This document shows, in pieces, positions 22,420 to 32,830 of a DNA stretch of 64,000 nucleotides. Source of the stretch: Leptodontidium sp. MPI-SDFR-AT-0119 (taxonomy: Eukaryota > Ascomycota > Leotiomycetes > Helotiales > Leptodontidiaceae); contig JAHLEZ010000001.1 of NCBI GenBank assembly GCA_020726505.1, forward strand, positions 4,774,001 to 4,838,000, given 5' to 3'. How positions within the stretch are numbered: position 1 is the first letter of the stretch; each line of letters starts with the position of its first letter. The notes below the pieces were generated by a model. That model was not told the origin of the DNA. It saw nothing but the letters and a program-made list of their open reading frames with translations, and made no database searches. Position numbers and translations under genes: made by a program.

Positions 22420-24108
22420 TTATGATTTCTGATGATACAATTGAAAGCAAATGTTCCCTTCGCAAAGAGGGACATTACACTGCTCACAGCCAAACACAGT
22501 AGCCTTCCTTCGTTTTGATTGATTAGTATCGATCGCTCCAAGCGCAGGTCTCTTCTTCGGCCGCTCCCAAATAGTATGACCTTTACAAGCAACGCAATCC
22601 CTTCTCTTTGTAAAAGTAGATATCTTTACATGTTTGTGGCGATGTAAAGGTACCTCTAAAGCCTCTCTATTTAGCTCTGAAACCTTCCGTTTCTTTGTAC
22701 TTGAAGCATCCTTCCCCATCTGAATCAATGCCTCTACAAGCTGCATGCGGAAATCGTCTTGATTCCGAAGGTTGATTGTTTTAATCTCGTAATCGGAGTA
22801 CTGGCAAATCAACTAACAGTTACTCAGTACTACAAGTAGTAGCCATTGGTGGAGAGCTTGAATTGGACCTCTTCTGATTCGTCGAAGGCCTCCGTTATGG
22901 CTCTGTAATTGATCACCTAGATCGACAGCTCCCATATACTGATTATACCAATGGTACAACGCGGGGATCGAAAGACGCTTTTGATATGCGTCGCCGTACG
23001 GGATCCGAGTGATTCTTGCATTACTGGATGTCGCTTTTGGTCGATTTCGTACCGTAGAAACCATATATTTGACGTCCCAGAATGTCGACATAGCTAGGGC
23101 GAAAGCTGAGTCTTGAAAACCAGTTTGATTAACTAGATTCGAAGCAGTTGGAAACTGGTGAACCTCTCCCCACGGCATAGCATTCGCCCCTTTCTCCCTT
23201 GTCTTCTTCAAATCCACTAGCTCTTTTACAACTCCTGAATTGATTCGGCATGTTCCAGTAGATGCGATATTCATCGCTCGTAAGTGCTCAAGTAACTGTG
23301 GCGAAGTGAACAAGTTATTAAGGTAGACATGATATGTAGCCGGTGGAAGTCGATTCAAAAGGTAAGGTACAACTGATTGAGTTGCGTTGAGACCTTTGCA
23401 TTTAGGAACATTGAATGCACCGCCTTGCTTCCCAGGTGTATGAAATGCCCACTGAAGGAAGAAGCCTTTCTGTGCTAAAACCCAGATTTTGATGCCAGTT
23501 GGTGTTGGTTTCCTAAGGATCGTAGTGATATATTTACTTCGGCCTGTAAATCGCTGTATGGCTTCATCTACAGCTACTTGCTGGCCTGGTTTCCAGAATC
23601 GAAGATTAGTAGCTTGAATATGGCTATTCAAAGGTTCGACCTTATTATAAAGGTGGGAACTATCGTCGTTCGATAATCGGAATCTTCGTCGAAGCTCTTG
23701 AAATCGATTCCTTGAAAGAAGCTTTGTAATCAGGTGAAAAGGCGTCAATTTCTGTGTAGACCAGTACCCCTCGATCGAATTGAGAGGGTAAACCGTCATG
23801 TAGATACAGAAGGCCAAATACAAGTAGATCTCCTTCGAAGTAGTAGGTTCCCATGCCGCTGCACGAGATCCTGGGGTCCTAGCATCCCTCTGGTACGTGT
23901 TTGTAGCCAAAACAATGGCTTTTACGATGTCTGGATTGTAGTACTGAATGAAGAGGGAGATCGGGTCCTCGGGAGAGCAATCTTCTGGCATATGCACTTC
24001 GTACTCGAATTCGTCGAGCCTCATAGGCTGGAAATGCGTCCCTGCGTTTGGCAAAACCTTCAATTGAGGCCGAAGAGTGCCCGCATCAGTTGGATCAGCG
24101 ACTGACAT
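22420..24108 (-). pseudogene. piggyBac transposase (DDE_Tnp_1_7), mutated
   Basis: One frame of 563 codons from Met 24108. Family blocks are clear: WKPGQQVAVDEAIQRFTGR (first catalytic Asp, 181), YHVYLNNLFTSPQLLEHL, YMGAVDLGDQ (third Asp, 396), and a C-terminal Cys-rich zinc ribbon (RDCVACKG, FGCEQCNVPLCEGNICFQLY). Two lesions: the second catalytic Asp of the DNxFTS motif is Asn (264, codon AAT at 23319-23317), and an in-frame TAG at 22815-22813 separates the catalytic domain from the zinc ribbon. The frame continues unbroken after the stop, so decay is recent or mild. Family knowledge says all three Asp are needed for transposition, so this copy should be inactive. Confidence 0.88.
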
Positions 24109-24245
24109 TGTGTGTGCATCAAAAAGCTTAGATTTCAAGTAGTAAACAAAGGTTTGTTGATGTTTTGATGATGCCCCGCACGGGCCCTGAATGCCCCACT
24201 AAATGGCGGCCGCTCCAGTGGACCAAGCTCGGCACCATGTGTTGT

Positions 24246-24262
24246 TGGCAGCTAAGGGGATA
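24246..24262 (-). repeat. Right terminal inverted repeat of the piggyBac element
   Basis: TGGCAGCTAAGGGGATA on the + strand, exact reverse complement of 22310-22326. Confidence 0.7.
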
Positions 24263-24788
24263 GAGTTCGGATCGTGCCTCTCGGGATGCAGGGCTAGGCG
24301 TTAGAGTGTACCTTAACTAAGGATCACAAAAATGATTATAGACTGTAATTCGAGCTTTCTGGGACACTGATTGCTAGCAGCAAGCTGCCTAGCTAGTCCT
24401 GGAATTTATAGGTTGCCTAGCAGAAGTGATCTAATCCTTTGACTATAAGTCATCGTGCAACTCTACAAGAAGTCAATTACTACGTCATGTCTTCTCTCAA
24501 GACCCAAACGTATTCACATATATGTCACGATCTGACTAGTGTGGTATTTAATTTAATTTGTGTCACACTGTTACACTGTCACAGAGCTTGGATTCATGGG
24601 ATATTTAATAGGTATGTGCAAGATTTAATTTCATTTGTCGAGTTAGTCCTCGTCATCATTCGTTCAAAAAGAGGAAGAAAACAAACCAGCGCTGGTAGAA
24701 TTGTGACAAACTCACAGGTTTATACAGCTCTCTTTCTCTCACACCACTTCTAATCTTACATCCTTCTCCAAAAACCTCGCGGCCCAAC
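24263..24788. other. Intergenic, right of the transposon
   Basis: About 525 bp of AT-rich DNA with no gene recognised. Confidence 0.4.
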
Positions 24789-25445
24789 TCACCGCGCACA
24801 TATCGACCGGAGATTAATCACGGCTTTTATGCGTCGCAGTTTACCATTGCGTTTCGGAGTACTGGAACTGGCCGTCACTGGTTTTTGCGTGAGCGGCGTC
24901 ATCTCAAGTGAGAGTTTAGTAGCACGGCGATAAGAAGCAAGGGAACAATCACCAGGCAGTAAAGTAGGAGCTATTGCCGTTGGCATTACCGTTGGAGTTA
25001 TCGTTGTTGTTGTCGATTTTTCTGCGAAAGGCCGAGATGGAGGCTGGGGATCGCCAATGGGATGGACAGGAAACTTTAAGGAAGCAGAGACTTCATTAGC
25101 CGTTTTCTCTAATTCTGCTTGGATCTCTTGAGCCCACCGACTGCGATTGACTGCAGCGGCGTCACCAGCCGTTGCTTCCAATGCCGTCTGCATCTCGTGG
25201 GCCCATTGACCGTGGTGGACGGCGTTCTCCTCGAAGATCTGCGTCCAAGGCCGCATAGATTCGCACACCTCCTTCCACGCTGGGAATATCTCCAGGTTTT
25301 GTTCAGGCAGAGGCCCTTCCTCGCCTTTAAGGTCGAAAGTTAACCTTGAAACTCTCGCAGGCTTGGTTCTCCAGGGAGAAACCATTTTCGTTGGTGTTGG
25401 TGTGGACTTGGAGTTGGGGATGTACTTACGGTGAGAAAACATCAT
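24789..25445 (-). CDS. Hypothetical protein, about 218 aa
   Basis: The ORF from the double Met at 25445/25442 to 24789 encodes a protein of no recognised family. An internal repeat is visible: HHGQWAHEMQTALEATAGDA and RSRWAQEIQAELEKTANEV (about 76-118), probably two amphipathic helices. The C-terminus is basic (TPKRNGKLRRIKAVINLRS). A perfect GTAAGT donor sits 17 nt after the first ATG, so the true 5' structure may be spliced differently. A spurious ORF cannot be ruled out, but the repeat of related helices argues for coding. Confidence 0.45.
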   Translation of the reverse strand: MMFSHRKYIPNSKSTPTPTKMVSPWRTKPARVSRLTFDLKGEEGPLPEQNLEIFPAWKEVCESMRPWTQIFEENAVHHGQWAHEMQTALEATAGDAAAVNRSRWAQEIQAELEKTANEVSASLKFPVHPIGDPQPPSRPFAEKSTTTTITPTVMPTAIAPTLLPGDCSLASYRRATKLSLEMTPLTQKPVTASSSTPKRNGKLRRIKAVINLRSICAR

Positions 25446-26967
25446 GTGCGCTGTGTGTGTATGGTGTAGGTGGTGTAAATCCGGGTGAGATGTCAGTGAA
25501 GGGAACTGAATGGGTAAGGCTAAAGTACGAGACACTGGCTACTACATAAATAGGACAGGAAAGAGCATTGTTGTTTTTACGAGTTGCTACTGTTCTACAG
25601 TCCCGAAAGAGTTGAGATTTTCAATGATGGTCTCAACAATGAGATATATTCCTCTTGTCTTAATTATTATATTTAGATTTGTGCTGGCTCTCTACATGAA
25701 AGAAACTCTACTGAGTCCCAAAGATTCTATAAACTATTTGAAGCCGTTTTTTGACTCACAAACGTGTTCTTGCCGTGCAATTCCAGGCACAATTATCTAA
25801 GTAATCCTCTTCTGCGGTGATATGTGAAGCAAGCTTCAAGAATACCCGAATAAACTTGAGTCTTCCTATGGCGCGAGAACAGAAAAGTAGATCACCTATC
25901 TCTCTTTGTTTGCTTTCGATATGCTTAGCGGGCATTGTACTTGAACAAACCATTTTCCTACAGAAGCAGACCCTGAAAGAGACTCAAGTTCATGAGGTGA
26001 GCTACAGCTACAGACAAAGCCCTTTTATCCTCCCTTTGTACTATGCGATGGAAACTTCAATCAAGTACGGGGACTGAAGCCGCGTTGTTCGCTAGACCGA
26101 GGGGGATCTAATTTATGTCCGGCCAGTCTTCGCACCTGGGAAGTCACCCCACTTCAACTCCACGTAGTTAACAAAAGTATAATTATCTTGTAACAAAAGT
26201 TAGTTTAAAAGAAATGGTTTCTTCTTATTATTATTTGCTAAAGCTTTGGAGACTTTTATGAATTAGGACGTATTTCATATGTCGCAGAAGTCGGGACCCT
26301 TTTGACGTTCCTAATTCTCGCTTGGCTTCGCCGGTCATAAATTTGATTCGCCTCGGACTGGCGACGCCACAATAAGATAAGTGCACAGAGATCTCATGTC
26401 CTTTGTTTCAGCATACCTGAGCTAAAACACCGAATAGGCTGTCCTGATGTATATGGTCGCATGGAAGATGTGAGTATTAGTTTTTTTGAGCCGACGTTTC
26501 CCGGGCCCATATGTGTATCCTGTCTCCTGTGAAATCGGTCTCTCGCTTAATGAAAAAGGGGCTGCCGAGCCTAAACGGTATGAAAAGAGAAATCCAAGTT
26601 CAATGTCTCGTATGACTAAGTTGCTGTCGGAAGTAAAGGGATTAGGGCTGGTTGGACATCAAAAAGAAAGCTTAAGATTGTCCGACGAGGACTCTATTTG
26701 GGATCGGAGAACCGAATCAAGTTGGGAAAAGAGGCAACGCCTAGCTGTAAATCTATGACAGAATACCAAACGATAGAGAGTTTACTAGTTGAGAAGAAAC
26801 ATACTCGTTACGCATCAACGTCCGTATTCCACGATAACTGTGATGACTGAGACCCGAGTGTCCATTATTCATCGAAGCTAGTTCACCACCTCAGTGGTCG
26901 TGTGCCGGGCTCAATATCAAATTGAGCTGTTGCCATATCGTATCATATCGTACACATCCAGCGGACT
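25446..26967. other. Long AT-rich intergenic region
   Basis: 1.5 kb between an orphan and SHG1, closing the first accessory island. It holds small ORFs (for example 69 codons near 25868 with one hydrophobic helix, and 90 codons at 26486-26758) lacking any family feature; none is called. Confidence 0.4.
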
Positions 26968-29188
26968 CTAATCTCGCCTGGAAGATTCTCGTCTGCTTCC
27001 TCGACTGCGACTCCGATCAGATCGCTTCCTATCACGGTCTCGGTCCCTACTCCTGTCACGATCTCGATCCCTACTCCTGTCACGGTCTCGGTCCCTACTC
27101 CTGGACCTGTCACGTCGCCTATCCCGATCCCTATCACGACTCCTGCTTCTATCCCTCCTATCTCTCTTCGAATACGGACTACGGCTCCGCGATCTAACCC
27201 TCGTCCTATCCCTGTCTCGACGACGACTTCTACTTCTTGATCTGCTTCGCCTACGAGTTTTCTCATCTTCACGAGATCGACGAGAATCTCTGTCCTTGTC
27301 CCGCTCTCGGTCTCGACTACGGCTTCGCTCCCTCTTCACCGTACTGTCACGACGGGTGCTTCGACTAGCTGCACCAGGTACGTAGCGGTCAATGTTGATA
27401 GGACTTGTAGATCTCTCGATGCGGCTTCCACGTCTAGCAGCTGGGGATCTTGATCTGCTCCTAGCACGGGAGCTTCGTTCACGTTCTCGTTCACGGGAGC
27501 TTTCTCGCTTTCTCGCGGAAACTGGACTGGCAACTCGGGTATCCTCAGTGCGCCTTGGTGGGGAACCATCATCTCTCTTTGAGCGATCAGACCATCCGGG
27601 AACTGGCAGGCCATTCTTTCGGGCTTCTTCCTGGGCTATCTTGTACGCTTTGGCCTGTTCTTCACGCTTCTTGGCTTCAGCAACTTTCCATTTCTCCAGG
27701 TCTGAATCTCTTGGGGGAGGGCTAGCAGGTCTTACTCGGTCACGGCTTCGATCACGATCACGCTTCTCACGGTTCCGGCTGTCGCTTCGGTAGCTTCTTC
27801 GTCTGTCCGGGGAATAGCTCCTGTCCCGGCTTGAACGGCGGCGTCTGTCCTCTCGGCTATCTCTTCGGCGACGAGAATCTCTGTCTCTGCTGTCATGGCG
27901 TCGTCGACTCCTGCTCCGGCTAGATCTCCTGGTTGAGGCTCGATCCCGGCTCCGGCTCCTTCTCCTGTCGTCGAGTCTGTCAGTAGGAAGGTGTGGTGTC
28001 TTGAAGGCATCCGCTTTGGGTCCAGTTGGCGGTGCTATTGGCTTTTTGATATCGGATTTGGCAGGCGAATCTCGTGAAATAGGATTGATGGCGGAAGCTG
28101 GTGTGGCTTTCTTAGGAGGCGGTGCCAAAGTCTCGTCGATTTCGACTTCCATCTGATGCCTTGAACGCTGTGACAACTTTTTGCCTTCTTTCAATAGATC
28201 ATTAAGAGCTTCTTGCTCAAGACGATCAATATCTTCCTTTGACAGCTCTGGTTTGACGGATGATTCCTTGGTGTCTCTGGTTGAGTCTCTGCGACTGGGA
28301 GGATCGTCGTATCTCTTATATCGATCGTCTCTGTCCCGATCACGGTCACGATCTCGTCCACGATCCCTGTCTCTATCTCTCTCACGATCTCTGTCTCTGT
28401 CCCTGTCCCTCTCACGATCACGCTCCCTCAAATCCTTCTCCTTTTCTTCCTCTCTTTCTCTCTCGGCCTTTCGTTTGGCCTCTCTCTCTGCTCTCCTCCT
28501 CTCTTGCTCGGCCTCCTCTTTCTTCTCCTGCTCCTTCCTCTTAGCTCTCTCCTCTCTACGTTTCTCGTCGATGACAGCCAGCTCCTTCGCTCTGGCCTCC
28601 TGTCTGACCTTCTCCCTAGCCTCCCTTCTGTTGGCTGCATCTTCGGCGTACTGCTCATCTGTCTTGCCACCCCTAGCGTGCTCTGCAGCAGCCACCTCCT
28701 CTCCAACATCCTCTCTCCTTAGCCCTCTGATACCCGTCTCAATGTCCTCAATATGGGCATCGATCAAAGCATCGATCCGTGATTCCGCCGTCTGGTAAAC
28801 GCCCGCTCGATCGACCGCACCCTCGATCAAAGCTGCTGCTTTTCCGCGATCCAACTTCAAGAGCTGGGAAGGGTTCTTCTCGATTTCGTCTTCGGCGACC
28901 TTAAGGAGAGATTGTGTGAACTCTTTCTCGAAATCCTGTGAACACATCGCATTAGTCCCCAAACCCCCTCCGAGCTAGATATAGACCCACAGTTCTCCCC
29001 AGATCCTCCCAAACATGCTTGCGTAAGGAGTCGTAACCTCCCTTCTTCTTGAATTTGTGTGCAAGCTCATCGATCGAAAGTCGCGTCGCAGATGAGAGAG
29101 GTATGTCCGAAGTCTTGAGCTTTTTCCTCACTGGTCCAGTACTGCTCTCCGCGGCAGCATCGTTGCTATAGCCCATCATGGTTGCCAT
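26968..29188 (-). CDS. COMPASS subunit Shg1 (BOD1/SHG1 domain) with long RS/RD tail
   Basis: Two exons, 29188-28991 and 28935-26968 (55-bp phase-0 intron, GTGGGT donor), give 721 aa. The BOD1/SHG1 domain spans the splice, about 40-120: LAHKFKKKGGYDSLRKHVWE, then FEKEFTQSLLKVAEDEI and LDRGKAAALIEGAVDR. Shg1 is a subunit of the Set1/COMPASS histone H3K4 methyltransferase. The remainder is extremely charged: Glu/Arg/Lys coiled-coil-like, then Arg-Asp repeats (about 230-260) and a C-terminal half of Arg-Ser/Arg-Asp dipeptides like RS domains of splicing factors. Yeast Shg1 is only about 140 aa, so most of this protein is lineage extension. Long antisense ORFs here are artefacts of the dipeptide repeats. 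Confidence 0.85.
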
Positions 29189-29480
29189 CACCCAATACTA
29201 GACCAAGATCTTTGCGATTGGGTTCATGTCGTGGGTTCGAGGTCCAATGGATCGCGTTGATGGAATATTGAAGCCAGACAAGGATCACGGTCGTCACGTG
29301 TGGTCGACTTTGGATCGGGTCTAGCGCCATAATTCACGAGCTTCATCTCAACCTCACGATTGAATAGAGAGCAAGCAATTGAGCAACCAGCAACCTATCA
29401 CACAGCCCACAGGTCTCAATTTCTCTCCGGCGGCCCTCTCGCACACCATACACGAACTACAAGCAAAGAGAGCTCTCAAA
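29189..29480. promoter_or_regulatory. Divergent promoter SHG1 / small mitochondrial-type protein
   Basis: 292 bp between divergent starts; serves both genes. No specific element recognised. Confidence 0.5.
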
Positions 29481-29817
29481 ATGGTCCACAAAGTCCTCTT
29501 CTGGGCTGGCTTCGGTACAGACTCCTCTCCATGAACCCCTCCAATACCTACCTTCTATCTCAATCATGGAGCTAATGGTATACTTCTGAACAGGCCTCGC
29601 AACTCGATTCTGGCAACTTGGCCTCGAAATGCGTCCGTTCTTCAACAAGGAATCGCTGTGGGCGTACCCTGCGTTCGCCGGTTTGGGAGGAAGCTTCGGA
29701 TGGTGGTTGACGGGCGTTGAGCAGAGACAACAGGCTATTCTGGGAGCGAGGAGGACGAGTCTTCTGGAGAAGAGAGCGAGGAGGGCAGAGAGGGAGGCGG
29801 CTGAGGCTGAGTCGTAA
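29481..29817 (+). CDS. Small mitochondrial-type membrane protein, possibly a complex I accessory subunit
   Basis: Two exons, 29481-29514 and 29594-29817 (79-bp phase-1 intron), give 85 aa. MVHKVLFWAGFGLATRFWQL and ESLWAYPAFAGLGGSFGWWL form two hydrophobic stretches, followed by a basic/acidic helix (QRQQAILGARRTSLLEKRAR). From memory the family is annotated in fungi as a roughly 10-14 kDa NADH:ubiquinone oxidoreductase accessory subunit; I am not certain of this assignment. The gene structure itself (tiny first exon, conserved compact product) looks genuine. Confidence 0.65.
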
Positions 29818-30098
29818 GGTGGGTGGACGATGATGGGGGAGTTTTGGGATGGAGAACCTGTACAAAGTCAAGGGTGCAATTAGGCACGGCAGTTCATCAA
29901 AGTCGGAGGCTGAGGTATTGCTCAATAAGCAAATGGAGATTTGAATTCAAGCCATCAAAGCAATCACAAAGCAAAGGTCAAGTCGTTGGTGTATGTTAAT
30001 GGTGATTTACGACAGCTGCATTACACTATCCTACACTGGACCAGTCCCCCAAGCTAGGTAAGTTGTCCCTTCAGATGCTCCAACTGCCTCGTCCAGTC

Positions 30099-31579
30099 CT
30101 ACTGGCTCTCATTACCTAGTCTATGCAAAACCGGTACCGAAGTTGGTGGCACATTCCCAGATTCCGTAACTATCATCTGGATGTACTCGGCTGGGGTGAC
30201 ATCGAACATCGGATTGCAGAGCTGAAGCTTCTTGACATCTCCCCATTTCTCGAGAGGTCCACCAGGTATCACAAGTTCGTCTGCTGGAGCTATCTCGTTG
30301 TGAACAATCGAATCAAGAGCCACCCTCTCCGTAAACTTGATAGTCTCGCAAAGTACCAGGACTGGCTTGTCAGCCTCGTTGGCCTCCATAGCCACAAGTG
30401 CTGTTCCAACCCTCGAAAATAATCGACCATTGCTCATCATCGCGTGAGCTCCCAGCATCACCTTCGTCACGTCCTGAATGTTGTGACTGAGCCCGTTGAT
30501 CAAGCAGTATTTGACATCTAGCCCCAAAGTGACCAGAGCTGCAGCCAAATGCTTGCCTTCATGCAATGGTCGTGAGTCGACTACGATGACTCTAAACTTC
30601 TTTCCAGCTTGATGAGCCTCAACCAAGGACCGTTGAACGATACTGCTCTTCGCAAATGTCATGATAACATCCCCATCTCTAATCTTGTCCGCCGCACTCT
30701 TTGCAATGACTTGATCCGCAAAAGTGACTCGCTCTTGAATAAACCTGTCAATGGCGTCGCACAGATCCTTCTTCGCCTCAGAGTCTGGAGTACTGATATC
30801 AACTTTTGAAACTTCAAGCTTAAGCCACCGAATTGCGTTTCCCATTGATATTGACATTGGCCGACAGGAGGACAAGTATTCGATTTGTGGTGAGAGGACA
30901 TGGGATGTGAGATGGCGTGTTAAAGAGTACCCTCGTGGTGTACTATATGATTCGATAACCTGAAACAGTCAGTACGTTTTCTCCACGATTACAATTTTAG
31001 AGCATCACTCACCCTCTTGAATGCTTGCAGAGTCGCGACGAGTCTGGCGCAACTTCCACAGATTGTATAATTGCTCATTTGTAGCCCAAGAGCCAACACC
31101 GCAGGATGAACCTCTTTACTGGCACCCGCAATCGAAGTGGTCCTCTGCTTGTACAGATGCCTGAAGAACTCGACTGTCTTATCTTCCTTCTTGGGTGCCG
31201 CAGGGATAGCAGGAACAGCTGGTGCCCCTCTTACTGGCAGGCTCCTCGCATCCATTGAAGTCGACGCACCCCTCTTATGCTGGCCTTTACCTCCTTTTTG
31301 CGCTTCTCCCTTCTGCTGTGTACCTGGTGCTGCTGCTACAATAATCTGAGGCGCACCACTTTGCTTCTCTGCCAGTGCCTGTTGTCGCCGAGCGGCCTTC
31401 TCTGCTTTCGCCTGTTTCTTCAATTCCGCGTTTGACAATTTCGAGTCTCCTGTAGCGGGCGCATCTTGTGCAATCACAGGCTTCGCACCTCCATTCTTCC
31501 CCTGTGGCTTTGCTTGTGTCGCTGCGAGAGATTCTGCCGGAGCGGGCTCCGCGATGGTTGGAGGATCGGAGGAAGGCAT
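30099..31579 (-). CDS. GCD2: Translation initiation factor eIF2B subunit delta
   Basis: Two exons, 31579-31013 and 30959-30099 (53-bp phase-0 intron), give 475 aa. Residues 1-130 are a low-complexity Ala/Lys/Gln-rich tail; from about 150 the eIF2B alpha/beta/delta fold appears: HPAVLALGLQMSNYTICGSC, IRDGDVIMTFAKSSIVQRSL, FRVIVVDSRPLHEGKHLAAA, VTKVMLGAHAMMSNGRLFSR and IAPADELVIPGG. eIF2B is the guanine-nucleotide exchange factor for eIF2; the delta subunit belongs to its regulatory core that senses phosphorylated eIF2-alpha. Shorter than yeast Gcd2 (651 aa) because of a shorter N-terminal tail. Confidence 0.93.
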
Positions 31580-32830
31580 GTTGATGTTGTCGAGTCGAAT
31601 ATGTATTGTCTTTACGGGGACTTCCCAAGGCTGATGGGTTCCTTGATTTCGGTTTGGTGGTCGTTTGGTACAATGGCTGGATAAATTGTGATTGCTTTGG
31701 AATGAAGCGCGACGTGGGGTTTTGAGATTTGACGAAGTGTCGAAAGTGACTCACGTAGAGTTTGACAGGATGATGTTGCGCAGTGAAGCTTGAAAGTCGA
31801 ATGTTTGCATGAACAATGAGTTTGGGAGAAGAGGGAATTGTAGAGAAAATGTTCTCGTCCGGGAGAATACCGTTCAATATCTGATCGCAATTGAAGACTG
31901 GCAAAGGTGAGGCTAGGAGGCTGAAGAAATGCAGGCGGACTCTGGGCTTCGGCGCGGATCAACCCCTGTCACAAACACGTGCCAGGAGCTCGCCTGAATG
32001 GATGCAAGCGCCTCATTGGGGGGCTTTTCGGAAACAACAACACCACAACTCAAGCGAGAAGGTGATGATGAATTGTACTTCTGCACGATATATATGCCTT
32101 TATAGCTGCAGTGGAACAATATTCTACTCTTTCAAAGCCATTTTCCTTGTACTAAGAGTTGTTGACCAATGTGGCCAAGGTGCCATTGCTTCCTCGATCA
32201 ATGTGATCATCACTTTTCTCAAGTTTCTCAGCATGATGTTAACTCCTCGAGTCAAAGCTAGGTGTACGGATTTTCGGAAAGGTGTATTTAAAACCCCTGG
32301 GTTCTCACTCTACCGCTGGCGTTCGGCTCCCAGGGACGTCCATTTTTTTAAGGCAAATTGTCAGTTCATCATGTTACGTTATTACTGCCAGAGTTTTTTC
32401 TGCACTACATTGTCTTGTCTTTGAAATTATGATCTTCGGCTATACATTCCCAATTCAGTACTGTATTGCACAACTGAGCGTTCTCGTCTTATTTCGGGAT
32501 CCATCGTCTTTTCTCCATAGGCACCGTCTGGTTGATGGGTGGGCTAGCACAGTAGCCCCATCGGTCCTTTCACCCCACATCTCGCAAATCCCCCAACCCC
32601 TCATGTACCCCACCTACTTTCTAGCAATAGCTTTACTTGGGAGCATGCTGAGTACTTGCTTATCATCACGGAAATGCTCCTAGGCTAGGACAATGCGGCA
32701 GTGGTTACGGCAAGAGCTCGTCTCGTTAAGTATACAGCTGCTGTTCCAAGACGTATCTCTCGTCTTCTTTCTCATTCTCATGTCCAGTAGCATATACAAC
32801 ACATAGAATTTTTTTTCAGAATAGATAAAA
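31580..32830. other. Divergent intergenic region GCD2 / MBL-fold gene
   Basis: 1.25 kb. The GCD2-proximal half would carry its promoter and leader; a poly-T tract (about 32807-32816) lies just before the MBL gene start. The 177-codon ORF at 31891-32424 shows no domain and is not called. Confidence 0.45.

Larger units (their letters stand above)
22310..24262 (-). mobile_element. piggyBac-type DNA transposon, inactive
   Basis: A 1953-bp interval bounded by perfect 17-bp inverted repeats (22310-22326 and 24246-24262) enclosing a piggyBac transposase relic. Ends in CCCCTT are compatible with the CCCT-type ends known for piggyBac, but no intact TTAA target duplication is present on either side (TTAT left, ATAG right). 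The exact termini are therefore uncertain. Confidence 0.65.

Noticed and set aside
22813..22815. Reading the transposase TAG as part of an intron
   Set aside because: The frame is continuous on both sides and no donor/acceptor pair of realistic length exists; a stop is simpler.
20853..26967. CRISPR-like or regularly spaced direct repeats
   Set aside because: Looked for but none seen; such arrays are not expected in fungal nuclear DNA.
28181..28798. 205-codon plus-strand ORF rich in Ser/Arg/Leu antisense to SHG1
   Set aside because: Mirror image of the Arg-Asp/Arg-Ser/Glu-rich dipeptide coding; the minus strand carries the recognised SHG1 domain.
29225..29265. GGGTTCGAGGTCC resembling a tRNA B box
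   Set aside because: No A box, acceptor stem or anticodon arm could be found on either strand.
31891..32424. 177-codon ORF in the GCD2/MBL spacer
   Set aside because: Irregular composition, no conserved motif; overlaps the promoter region of GCD2.
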